Under the pieces are notes generated by a model. That model saw only the letters and a list, made by a program, of their open reading frames with translations. It did not search any database and was not told where the DNA came from. This document shows, piece after piece, positions 39,574 through 48,856 of a DNA stretch of 48,877 nucleotides. Position 1 is the first letter of the stretch; each line of letters starts with the position of its first letter. A program made the translations under genes and the position numbers. The DNA lies in contig MPUH01000513.1 of NCBI GenBank assembly GCA_001970955.1, positions 1 to 48,877 of the forward strand. The letters run 5' to 3'. This DNA is from Stentor coeruleus (lineage: Eukaryota; Ciliophora; Heterotrichea; Heterotrichida; Stentoridae).

Positions 39574-40350
39574 CTATGATTCTTCAATTTTCAAATTCAG
39601 AGTACTTTCCAGTGATTTTTCATTTGAAAAACTGTAATCGCAATCTCTGTTTTCTATGAAATAATAAAAATCTTCATGAGGTAATAAGCAAGGAGTTCTT
39701 CTATCATTATTAAAATTATCTGCAACATTTACTATATCTTGAAATTCTTTTAAATCCCAGTCTTGAGTATCTTTATTTTGATTTTCAATAATAATTTTTA
39801 AATTTTTAGAGTTTTTTCCTTTGATTTTATATGAAGGACTAGCTAAAGAATGAATAAATTCTTTAGCCTCTGATGATAGATATACTTTCATTAAAACTGA
39901 TCTATTAATTTCCTTTTTTGCAGTTAAAATTTCTCTTATTTCTTGATTAAGTAACAAATCTAATGTGCTTATGCTGATTTTTTCTTCATCACTTTTACCT
40001 TTATTAAACTTGCGTATATTTCTACGTACTGTTGAATTCATGAAGTTTTTGACTTGATTTTCAGTCCTTCCTAGCAATAGTTTTGCGATTTTCGACCATT
40101 TATTTTTATATACCTTTTGAGCCTCAAGAATCGTCTTTATCTCAATTTTGGTAAATGGTTGATAGTTTTTTTGACGTAAATAATTATACCACCTCTCTCG
40201 ACATTGCTTTGATGTCCTAGAAATATTAAAATTTTTGGTAATTTTTCTGGCAACTGTTTTCCACTTTCTTTCACTATATTCTCTAACAAGATCTGTGAGA
40301 ATAGAATCTTCAAAGGGCTTCCAGAGTTTCGGTTTTCTTTTATAAAGCAT
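39574..40350 (-). CDS. R2R3-MYB protein C (intronless)
   Basis: A 258-residue protein in one frame. R2 has W10, W30 and W54 (KPKLWKPFEDSILTDLV, KWKTVARKI, KQCRERWYNYL). R3 has F66, W85 and F103 (KIEIKTILEAQKVYKNKW, then LLLGRTENQVKNFM). The block STVRRNIRKFNKGKSDEEKI, then NQEIREILTAKKEI, is shared with A and B. It lacks the 15-base intron present at the matching position in both paralogues. The C-terminus is longer and different. It is probably a DNA-binding transcription factor, but its targets are unknown. Confidence 0.88.
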   Translation of the reverse strand: MLYKRKPKLWKPFEDSILTDLVREYSERKWKTVARKITKNFNISRTSKQCRERWYNYLRQKNYQPFTKIEIKTILEAQKVYKNKWSKIAKLLLGRTENQVKNFMNSTVRRNIRKFNKGKSDEEKISISTLDLLLNQEIREILTAKKEINRSVLMKVYLSSEAKEFIHSLASPSYKIKGKNSKNLKIIIENQNKDTQDWDLKEFQDIVNVADNFNNDRRTPCLLPHEDFYYFIENRDCDYSFSNEKSLESTLNLKIEES

Positions 40351-41938
40351 TATTAATTATAACCATGATTTTAGAATTAAAATTATCTAAAATGAATTTG
40401 ATTTCTAAGATAAGTTCTCAGACTTTTAAGAGATTTTTTAGGACGATAATTTTTTAAATTAAAAGCTGAAACCCTTCTTGAAAGTTGAGCTGAACAGATA
40501 CACTAGTTCAGAGTAAATCAAAAAATTATAAAATTTCTTTAAATTTTTGATTAAAATTCAAAATTTAAGGATTTCAAACTTGAAATTAATATTGTGATTT
40601 ATATAAAGTTTAGTTATTACAACTAATTCGCTTTATAACTTGTTTTTTTTATAAGATGATCATAACATCAGACCTTCTGATCAAAAACTATGTATTTTAT
40701 ATGTTTTCTATGCATACAAATTTTAATTTTAAGATTTTATGCTTGAAATTTTTTTTTTTACCTTCTAAAACAATAAACTATTTATTTTGTATGTCTAAGC
40801 ATATAACAGGCTATATTTTAGCTTACCTTATCAAATATGCCATTTATTATTTTAGTATTATTATATATTTATATATACTAAGCCATGATGTCAGAAAAAG
40901 TATTATTTTAATATAATCAACAAGAAGAAATTATTTTTATTTAGCAGATGTCACAATAAAAAAATTGTATAATTTCTCAGTTTATGTAAAGCTGAATTTT
41001 TTTTATTTATATATCTCCTCACAAACTTTTCATAAAATATTTATATCCTATTTTAATAACATATTTATAGTTACGAAATATACATTTGTGATAAAGCTAA
41101 AAGAATTTTCATAAAGTTCATCACATTAATAAAATTTTCCAGTTTAGTTAATAACAAATTTTCCAATTTACAAAAAGTATTCTTAAAAACCTTGCCATTA
41201 TCAATAAAACAACTTAGGACATAATAAAAGTTTTTAAACCTAAAGGGTTATTCATTATAAGTTTTCCTATGAATTTATTAATAAACTCTAAAATTTCTGT
41301 TAAGTTTTTTGCATGTAAATTTATTTTATTTTTTTCGGATAAAGCCTTTCAATCAATTTTAAAGCAATTTTCCAAGTTTGTTTCAGGTATTTTTGTAATA
41401 TCTTTGGATATAATTTGTGATGTTTCTTGGAAAAAAACTTCATATTTGATTTTATGTTTAGCGAACTATGGGTATAAATTTAATATTTCTTTATATTAGA
41501 TGGACAATCATAAAAATAAAGTGTTTTCAGATGTATGATTGTAAATAATACATTTTTTTTATAGGTCAGCAGTGTTTATACAATCAATTTTTTTAAGATA
41601 TAATTAGTCTCTTTAATAATTTATATGATAGATTTTTAAAATAAGATATTTTTTTGTTTAATAGTTTTTGCTAGACAATTTTGCTAAGTTCTTACAGACT
41701 TTCAATGTTTTAAAAGTTTTATAAGAAGATATAAAAGTATATCATATGCTCTTTTTTCAGTTAAGCATCATACAATTTTTCTCAATATCACATATTTCGT
41801 TTTTATTAATTGGCTTATTCACCCTCACATCATATTAAAATCTCAAACTTTACCCACTAAACCAAAGTTTCTTATAAGCTTTTAAAGTCTTTAAGAAAAA
41901 AGTAATTGTTCCATTTTCTTTCTAACGATATAATTTAA
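40351..41938. other. Long AT-rich intergenic region
   Basis: No gene supported. Two short frames (40656-40916 and 41269-41499) are hydrophobic in a way expected from AT-rich noise and have no recognisable features. Confidence 0.5.
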
Positions 41939-43003
41939 ATGATGATTTTACTTAGCATGATTGCTTTAAGTGTCTTTGCAGAAGAGAGCAAAACAATATT
42001 CCTTGAGTTAGAAGAAAATCTACTTAGCAAAGCCTTATTAGATACTGTATATCTTCAATTGGAATTAGGTGTAAGTGGATCAGACTTAGTTTCAAATCTT
42101 GAAGATGTTGTATCAGAAATCAAAGCCCAAGAACAAGTTGCAGCAGTAGTCCTAGCAAACCAACAAGCTATCTGCAACATCATCCCAGAATTAGTTCAAA
42201 AAGTTTCAGAAATCCAAAAAAGCATCGATGCGGTACAAGAAAATTTAAACATCGCCCGTCCTGAACTAGAACTTCTCAACAACGAAATATCCTCAAAAGA
42301 AAACGAAATTGAAAGGTACAAACAAGAAATTGCTTCAGCAACAGAAAAACGTAATTCGGATAAAGCTAAATGGCTTGAAAACGATCAAGAAAACGTAAAA
42401 AACATCGAAGCTTCAATTGGGGCAATAAAACTAACAAGTCAACTAAAATACGATGACTCAAGTGTTGTCCTTATACAAAAAAAACTCAACGACCTTACAG
42501 GAACTTTATCAAATGCAGTAAAATCAACACAAAACGATTTATACAGTCCAGCAATAACAGCTTTAACTGAACTTTCTAAAGCGAATCCTCAAACTTTGAC
42601 TCAGGTTTTATCTTTATTAGAGTCTTTGAAGAATGATTTAGTACAAGCTAAAGGTCAGAGTAGTCGTTTAGAAGAAGAGTCACAAAGGGCTTTTGAAGAT
42701 TATATAGAGTCAATTGAAGATTCTATTGAATCAAATACACAAGATATGAGTTTATTGAATAGGAAAAAACATAGGCTTGAAGCATTTATTAATACTTCAA
42801 ATACAGAAATTTCTGAAGATAAGTCTCGTATACAGACTTTTGAAGAAATACTTGAGGAACAACAGACACTGTGTAATGAGTGGACTAGGTTGAATAAACT
42901 GGAAAGTAAAGAAAGGGAAGTTTTTGTTCAAGATATTTATAAGGTCATTGAACTTGTAAATACAAATATCGCAGGGGTTAAGGAGTATTTTGATAATAGG
43001 TAA
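41939..43003 (+). CDS. Secreted coiled-coil protein, trichocyst-matrix-like
   Basis: A 354-residue protein with a clear signal peptide (MMILLSMIALSVFAEESKT; cleavage probably after residue 14). The rest is nearly all heptad coiled coil with only two cysteines (in QQAICNIIPEL and QQTLCNEWTRL). A C-terminal LCNEWTRLNKLESKEREVF block recalls the C-x-x-W-x-x ending of Paramecium trichocyst matrix proteins. Those proteins are stored in secretory granules and expand on release. Heterotrichs have cortical granules, so a granule-core role is plausible. Assignment is by architecture, not a confirmed match. MM and Met7 are alternative starts. Confidence 0.7.
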   Translation: MMILLSMIALSVFAEESKTIFLELEENLLSKALLDTVYLQLELGVSGSDLVSNLEDVVSEIKAQEQVAAVVLANQQAICNIIPELVQKVSEIQKSIDAVQENLNIARPELELLNNEISSKENEIERYKQEIASATEKRNSDKAKWLENDQENVKNIEASIGAIKLTSQLKYDDSSVVLIQKKLNDLTGTLSNAVKSTQNDLYSPAITALTELSKANPQTLTQVLSLLESLKNDLVQAKGQSSRLEEESQRAFEDYIESIEDSIESNTQDMSLLNRKKHRLEAFINTSNTEISEDKSRIQTFEEILEEQQTLCNEWTRLNKLESKEREVFVQDIYKVIELVNTNIAGVKEYFDNR

Positions 43004-43220
43004 ATATTATAAACTTTTTTTATATAGTGATTTGACTGATTTTAAACACAGGAAAATATATTAGGAATATCTCAGAAATTGATAAATGAAAGACCGGATG
43101 AACTGCTTAAGTGAAAAGAGAACTTAAAAAATGTATGCATAGAGTATGTATTATAAGATAGTATATAATAGTAAAAATAATATTTACTTAGCACAACTCC
43201 TAAAACTTTCATATAAAAAA

Positions 43221-43235
43221 TAACACCCTAACACC
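43221..43235 (+). other. Exact telomere-complement 15-mer (possible telomerase RNA template)
   Basis: TAACACCCTAACACC is an exact 1.9-unit stretch of the CCCTAACA repeat, lying alone between two genes. A TATATAA string lies about 55 bases upstream (43161-43168) and T runs follow at 43269-43273 and 43347-43350. As RNA from the plus strand it could template TGTTAGGG. No other telomerase RNA element was identified, and the A/C-rich flank raises the chance of coincidence. Confidence 0.25.
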
Positions 43236-43484
43236 TAAAAAAGTTAATACTCACTATCATTAATAATATTTTTAATCATCATTACAATGCAAACCAATAA
43301 AACCTAAAATATATATCGTTCCTATCATATTCAAACTTCTATAAATTTTCCTTAATAATTTCCATAAACCCCACAAAAATTCTAAATCTCACAATCTAAT
43401 CTCCATCCACTCATCCAAAAAACCATCAAAAAAACTATCCTAACTCTTTTATTATCCAAAAATTATACATAACACATATCATAA

Positions 43485-44255
43485 ATGAACGATTCAGAAG
43501 AAGATAGATACAACCTTCCCGACCGCAGAAGCCAAACCGCTTCATCAGCAGCTCCAAGTTCATCAATCTACAACCCAAACGTTCGAAGCATCCTCCAATC
43601 AGTATCAACAATAATCCATTCTCAAATGCTTGAAGACTCATCATTAGGTCGTGAAATCCAATCAACTTCTGACTTATTTTATTTTTCAGAAGAAAAATAC
43701 ATCCGAGAGCATCCAGAAATGTTTGACGAACAACGTCGAGCTTTATTACGAAAAACCCCAAGCGTAGATGATATTTTTGAGTTTATGCGTGCTCTTTATG
43801 AATGTGCTCAGTTTAGCCCAGAATGTTGCATTATATGTTTGGTTTATATAAATCGTTTGATTGCTTTTACAGGGTTGCCTTTAAGCCCAACAAACTGGCG
43901 TCCAATAATTCTATGCTCATTTTTGATTGGGCAGAAGGTATGGGATGACAGATATTTAAGCAATGCAGACTTTGCGTATATTTACCCGTTTTTTAGTACT
44001 GAAGAAATTAATAGATTGGAAAAGAAATTTTTAGAACTGATTAATTATTCGGTTACGGTTAAAGCGACTTTATATGCTAAGTATTATTTTGAACTTCGTG
44101 GACTTTATAATGAAGCTAATAATTTCCCGATTGAACCTATTCATAATGAGAAAGCAAAAGAGTTAGAAGGAAGGTCACAATGGATAAGCAAGTTAGAGAA
44201 AGAGAGATCATTAAGTAGGACGACTGCACCTAGTTCAGAAAGGTCGGTGATTTAA
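43485..44255 (+). CDS. CCNY: Cyclin-Y-like protein
   Basis: A 256-residue cyclin. The cyclin box spans about 105-200: CCIICLVYINRLIAFTGLPL, then NWRPIILCSFLIGQKVWDD and FLELINYSVTVKATLYAKYY. The following FELRGLYNEANNFPIEPIHN and KAKELEGRSQ match the segment after the box in animal cyclin Y. Cyclin Y binds CDK14/CDK16-type kinases and, through 14-3-3 binding, acts at the plasma membrane in animals. The N-terminus here is MNDSEEDR rather than the myristoylated MG of animal cyclin Y, so membrane anchoring by that route is absent. Residues 40-60 (IYNPNVRSILQSVS) may be the start of the folded part. Confidence 0.9.
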   Translation: MNDSEEDRYNLPDRRSQTASSAAPSSSIYNPNVRSILQSVSTIIHSQMLEDSSLGREIQSTSDLFYFSEEKYIREHPEMFDEQRRALLRKTPSVDDIFEFMRALYECAQFSPECCIICLVYINRLIAFTGLPLSPTNWRPIILCSFLIGQKVWDDRYLSNADFAYIYPFFSTEEINRLEKKFLELINYSVTVKATLYAKYYFELRGLYNEANNFPIEPIHNEKAKELEGRSQWISKLEKERSLSRTTAPSSERSVI

Positions 44256-45601
44256 AAAGAATTATATTTAGGTAATCTTTAATCTTTGATTTATGGAAAA
44301 GATTGCATTGTAATGATATTGGAGGAGTGGGATTTTAGATGTATTGGATAGATTAGATAAAAAAATATGATAAGGTTTTTTTGTTTAATTAGGTATAAAA
44401 AGTTAATTTGTTTTTGGATGTAGATTGAATTTTGCTTTGAAGGTGTGGAAAAAGGAATTGGAAATTTTGGGATAAATTTTAAGGTTTTTATTTTTTTTGA
44501 ATTGTATGTGTTATAGTAGATTAATGATAAAATTTATCGTTAAGAGATTTTGCATAATAGTTTTAAAAATTGGTATAATTATTTATTAAGTTTTCAGGTT
44601 GATATAATTATTTATATTGTAAGCAACTGTTGTTTGGTCAGCTCATTTTTATTATTTAAACTTAATCTTTGTGTTTATAAAATAAAGTAAAGAAAATATT
44701 AAATAGTTTAAAGTTTTGAAAATAAAAAGTTTTCAAGTTGTTAAGAATTATTTTTGTCCAGCATAGGCCTAAATAAAGTTCAAACAGCTAAAAACGGTAA
44801 AAAATCAAAACTATAAAAATCCAAGGTGAATATTTTCGAACAGAAAATATTTTTATATCTTTTAGATTTATTTATAATAATATATTGGATTTCAAAGTAT
44901 CAAATGCTCCTATATTGATTACAATACATCGAAGCTTATTTCCTACCTATTTTATCAACCAGTTTATTAAAATAAAAAATAATAAGAGATCATTAAAAAA
45001 TTCCACACTAATCACACTAATATGAAATCTTATACATATAAATAATTTTTTCACAGCCCAATAAAATATATCAAAACAAACTTTAAACTCAATATTCCTC
45101 ATTAACTATCCCATAAGCTAAAATTTCCTCTATTATTTTCAGCACTTTCTACATCTTCCCAATATCAAATCAAAAATATAAACCCATCATTCCAAAAACT
45201 TCAAATATCCATATATAACTTCCTATTATACAAGACACATAATTTCCAAAATACCCCATCATCAAACATCATCCCTTTCCCTAATTCAAACCACATCCAA
45301 ATCCACCTAACTTTTTCAATTCAATCAACCTCATCTAAAAAGCCTTCCTAAAACGTGTTTTTAATTCAAAACCATCACATTTGAAACCAAAACCAGCATA
45401 TCAACACACAAAATCTTTCTCTTAACCACAAAACCATCCTAAAATTATCCCTTCTCTTTAAATCTAAAAACCACATTAAAAATCCTTTTTTTCCTTCTAA
45501 ACCTATCGACCCTCAACAATTTCCTCTTTCACATATATTAAATAGTAAAACCTTACCTTTTTACATAAAAGTTCTGATTATAATAATATATTACGCATTT
45601 T
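44256..45601. other. Long intergenic region with composition switch
   Basis: No gene supported. G/T-rich to about 44480, mixed in the middle, and strongly A/C-rich from about 45000 to 45560. A perfect 9-bp hairpin is listed separately. Confidence 0.5.
44829..44851. other. Perfect 9-bp hairpin
   Basis: AATATTTTC and GAAAATATT flank the 5-base loop GAACA, followed by TTTA. It resembles a terminator hairpin in shape, but no transcript is known here and AT-rich palindromes are common. Confidence 0.35.
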
Positions 45602-45943
45602 ATGAAGGAGGAAGGTAAAGATGAAATAAAGTTGAGATTTTCTGATGCAAGCACTATCGATTATAATTTCTCTAGTGATGAAGAGGATATAAAAGAAAAG
45701 TGTTTTACATCAGGATTCTCACCAATGGATGCTATTTATTTATTAGAATACATTTCTGAGGACACCAAACTTCAATATGCGGATTTAGAATCAAGATTAA
45801 ACAGCGTCTCCAAGATTTTAGATGAAGAAATCGCCCCTGTGTGTATACGAGAAGAGAGATGTCTTTTAGCTAATTCTATTAATCTCTCAGCTGTATGCGG
45901 CTCAAAATTATACAGAAGAAGATCAACTCTTAAACTCAGCTAA
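45602..45943 (+). CDS. Small acidic uncharacterised protein
   Basis: A 113-residue protein. It starts acidic (KEEGKDEIKLRF, DYNFSSDEEDIKEK), then has a helical part (GFSPMDAIYLLEYISEDTKL, LESRLNSVSKILDEEI), and ends in a basic tail (KLYRRRSTLKLS). No signal peptide or membrane segment. No family recognised. The long A/C-rich 5' flank typical of plus-strand genes in this window and a clean ATG support it as real. Confidence 0.65.
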   Translation: MKEEGKDEIKLRFSDASTIDYNFSSDEEDIKEKCFTSGFSPMDAIYLLEYISEDTKLQYADLESRLNSVSKILDEEIAPVCIREERCLLANSINLSAVCGSKLYRRRSTLKLS

Positions 45944-46242
45944 GTAATAATTAATAGTGATTAAAAAAACTGAATTTTTAAAGGATTTTTGTTAGGGCAT
46001 TTTAACTTAAAAAATTATTGGATATTTTGAATAAGAAAAATCTTTGAATATAATAAATAAAGATAGGATGAGAATATAGTTAAGAAAATTTATTTTTATA
46101 TAGATTAAAATAGATGATAAAGGGTTATTATTAGTTTTTATTAGGAACCTAACTTCTTTAGTTTGAATAAATTTGTTATAAGTTTAAGATTCTCAATACA
46201 AAAATAACCCTTTTTATCTCATAAGCTTTTCTCATAACTATT
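45944..46242. other. Convergent 3' region, no gene seen
   Basis: A/T-rich spacer between the small acidic gene and the RPT6 gene. A single TGTTAGGG octamer occurs near 45988, probably by chance. Confidence 0.4.
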
Positions 46243-47424
46243 CTATTTCCATAACTTAGAAAAAGATAAATTCTTGTCAGACTCTTTCTTCATAACTTTA
46301 GCTACTGCCAATTCAAAGTCCTCTTGAGTAACATGAACCCTTCTTTCTCTTAAGGCAAAAATCCCTGCTTCAGTACAAACAGCTTTAGTTTCAGCAGCCG
46401 ATGACCCTCCCATCAAACCTGCGATTTTTTTAAAGTCAATACCACGAGTCAAATTCATTTTACGTGAATGGATTTTCAATATCTGAGCTCGGGCATTTTC
46501 ATCTGGGTTAGGGAATTCGATTTTCCTATCAATTCTTCCAGGTCTAAGTAAAGCATCATCAAGAATATCAATACGATTTGTTGCCATGATAACTTTGATG
46601 TTTTTATTAGATTCAAAACCATCAAGTTGGTTAAGAAGCTCAAGCATAGTTCTTTGGACTTCAGAGTCCCCACCTTGTTCTCCAGCAATACGTTGTCCAC
46701 CAATAGAGTCAATTTCATCCATGAAAATAATTGAAGGGGCATGTTCACGAGCCATGACAAATAGTTCTCTGACCATACGCGACCCTTCTCCAATGTATTT
46801 TTGTACCAATTCAGCACCTGAAACTCTTATAAAAGTACAGTCTGTATGATGAGCTACTGCACGGGCAAGTAAAGTTTTTCCAGTTCCAGGAGGACCATAT
46901 AGTAAAACTCCTTTAGGTTGGGCAATACCAAGAGCTTCAAAAATTTCAGGGTGTTTTATTGGAAGTTCAATTACTTCTTTGACTTCTTTTATCTGTTGGT
47001 CTAAACCCCCTATATTATCATATGTAGAATCAGGAACTTTTTCAACTCTCATAAGACTTACCAATGGATCGACTCTACTTGGAAGGACTTTATGAAGTTG
47101 ATATGAGTCACTTTTTAAGGCCACGCGGGTATTAGGGGTAAGTTTCTCTATAGGGATATCTTTTTGGATATTCACAATGTATTTACCTTCTTGGTTTACT
47201 TTGCATAAACATTTTTTCTTACCCATAAGTTTGATGACTTCGCCTACGTAAGACCCTGGCTCTTGGAGAAGCTGGATTTCATCTCTTAGAGCTCGGACTT
47301 GGCCATTGACTTCGTTACGTTGGGCTTCAAGTCTTTTCACTTCGGTAATTTTTACTTGCTTTCTATGTTCTAATTCTTCTATTTTTGAGAGGTAGTATGC
47401 TTTTAGTCCGGAGTGGCCTGACAT
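46243..47424 (-). CDS. PSMC5: 26S proteasome ATPase subunit RPT6
   Basis: A 393-residue AAA ATPase. The N-terminal coiled coil ([20 protein letters not shown]) and OB region precede the ATPase core: [20 protein letters not shown], Walker A GPPGTGKT (177-184), pore loop [13 protein letters not shown], Walker B FMDEID (234-239) and the arginine finger region [14 protein letters not shown]. The start [11 protein letters not shown] and the ending SFSKLWK are RPT6 signatures. RPT6 is one of six ATPases of the proteasome base that unfold substrates and open the 20S gate. The length equals that of yeast and animal RPT6 within a few residues. It is the last intact gene before the telomere. Confidence 0.97.
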   Translation of the reverse strand: MSGHSGLKAYYLSKIEELEHRKQVKITEVKRLEAQRNEVNGQVRALRDEIQLLQEPGSYVGEVIKLMGKKKCLCKVNQEGKYIVNIQKDIPIEKLTPNTRVALKSDSYQLHKVLPSRVDPLVSLMRVEKVPDSTYDNIGGLDQQIKEVKEVIELPIKHPEIFEALGIAQPKGVLLYGPPGTGKTLLARAVAHHTDCTFIRVSGAELVQKYIGEGSRMVRELFVMAREHAPSIIFMDEIDSIGGQRIAGEQGGDSEVQRTMLELLNQLDGFESNKNIKVIMATNRIDILDDALLRPGRIDRKIEFPNPDENARAQILKIHSRKMNLTRGIDFKKIAGLMGGSSAAETKAVCTEAGIFALRERRVHVTQEDFELAVAKVMKKESDKNLSFSKLWK

Positions 47425-47660
47425 TTATTTTTGGGTTAAGGTTTTTTTGATTATTTATGGAGTGTAAGTGATAGTTAGGTTAGGAATTAGGAAAAGGATG
47501 ATTAGAAGTTGAGGTTTGATGGGTGGATATAGGATTAATTAATGATAGGTGAAGAGATTTTAAAATTTTTAAAGTGGGAGGATGGTGGTGTAAATTTTTT
47601 ATGTATGAGAAATATATACATGGGTTTTTTGAGAAAGTTCTCGGTTGGGAAGTGGATGAT
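47425..47660. other. Subtelomeric G/T-rich spacer
   Basis: G/T-rich 5' flank of the RPT6 gene. The open frame beginning at 47542 runs through it but its first ~40 codons read as flank sequence rather than coding, so I do not call a gene start there. Confidence 0.5.
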
Positions 47661-47668
47661 AGATGAAT

Positions 47669-48856
47669 ATATTAATGATGATAGTGCTAAAATAAATGAA
47701 TTAAGAGATAAAATACATAGAACAAAAAGTGAAAATGAAGAAAAAATAAATATAAAAATAAAATAGATGAAAATGATCAAAATATAAAGAATTCTGTTTA
47801 TTGTATTTAAACAACTTCATTTGCTATTTGGCGAAAAGGATGATAAATAGAACAACTTGAAAATTTGTTAAAAACACAAAGTAATGATTATATTAAAAAC
47901 ATACAAAAAAAAGATATTATATATTCAAATCAAATAGAAAGATTAAGACAAAAAGGAATACAAGAAATAATATCACGTGATAATATGTTACATAAAAAAG
48001 ATATAGATTATAATTATATTATATTATTCAAATAAATAAAGAACTTGAAACAAAATCTCAAATGCTAAAAATACAATAACTAAGTTAAATGAAAGAATTA
48101 AATTTATAAATATAAAAATAACTTCAATAAATGAACATATTATTGAAATACAAAAAGGTAAAGATCAGTGTGATTTAACAATTTTAGAGCTTGAAAAACA
48201 AATCAAACATTTAGAAAATACAATAATTATAACAAATGAATTTTTATAATTAAAGATGAACTTGATAAAATAATAAAGATTAAAAATGAACAAATAGATC
48301 AAATATCAAAAGAAAAGGAAGATTTAGATATAAAATATAAAAGTATTAAAAATTGAATAAAAATTGAATAAAAATAGATGATATAGCAAATAAATAACTA
48401 CAAAATACATTAAATTATAATGAAAATATGATGAAAAATATAATAAATGATCATGTAAATATAATTCAATTATATGATTCTGAAATTATTCATTAAAATC
48501 AAAAATATAACAGCAAGAAATTCAATTAAAATATGCTGATGGATATTTAAAATTATTAGAAAAGGAAAAGATTGAATTAGAATTTAAAATTGTTTTAGAT
48601 AAGATTGAACATAATAATAAAATCTAACAATATGAGGATAGAATAATACAAATCGATCTAAAAAATAATAATTTAGCTATAAAAATGATAGAAAGTCGTG
48701 ATATCACATTCAAATTGAAAATCCAAGTAAATTGAAATTATCAACAATAAATCAAAGAATTAAAGAAATTGATAATAAATTAATAGAATCTAGTAATGCT
48801 ATAGATGCTGGTATTTCTAATTTAAATGAAGAAAATGCAATTTTAAAGGAAAATAA
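47669..48856 (+). pseudogene. Decayed coiled-coil coding sequence, truncated by the telomere
   Basis: From about 47669 the plus strand reads as coiled coil but changes frame at least six times and meets stops. Recognisable blocks in different frames: DSAKINELRDKIHRTKSENE, IEQLENLLKTQSNDYIKNIQ, ERLRQKGIQEIISRDNMLHK, LNERIKFINIKITSINEHII, LELEKQIKHLENTIIITNEF, GYLKLLEKEKIELEFKIVLD and NQRIKEIDNKLIESSNAID. Most frame changes fall at A or T runs (for example near 47752, 47849, 48070, 48245). The last open frame (LNEENAILKENK) passes directly into the telomere repeat. The composition (A-rich, C- and G-poor) is unlike the intact genes. Either it is a dying gene or the sequence near the end is error-prone. 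No family can be assigned because such coiled coils lack specific motifs. Confidence 0.6.

Noticed and set aside
40656-40916. Hydrophobic 86-codon plus-strand frame
   Set aside because: Composition is what random AT-rich DNA gives (Ile/Tyr/Phe/Lys). It has no motif, and the flanks lack the usual composition pattern.
41269-41499. 76-codon plus-strand frame
   Set aside because: Same AT-noise character. The opposite strand also opens partly, but neither has recognisable features.
45988-45996. Single TGTTAGGG octamer as an internal telomere
   Set aside because: One copy of an 8-mer is expected by chance in 49 kb.
694-47424. Blepharisma-type code (UGA = Trp)
   Set aside because: Conserved tryptophans in HECT, INO80, MYB and VPS29 are TGG, and no conserved gene is interrupted by TGA.
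47542-47766. 74-codon frame starting MIGEEILKFLKWEDGG
   Set aside because: The first ~40 codons lie in the G/T-rich RPT6 flank. Only the part after about 47669 resembles the subtelomeric coiled coil, so the ATG is probably accidental.
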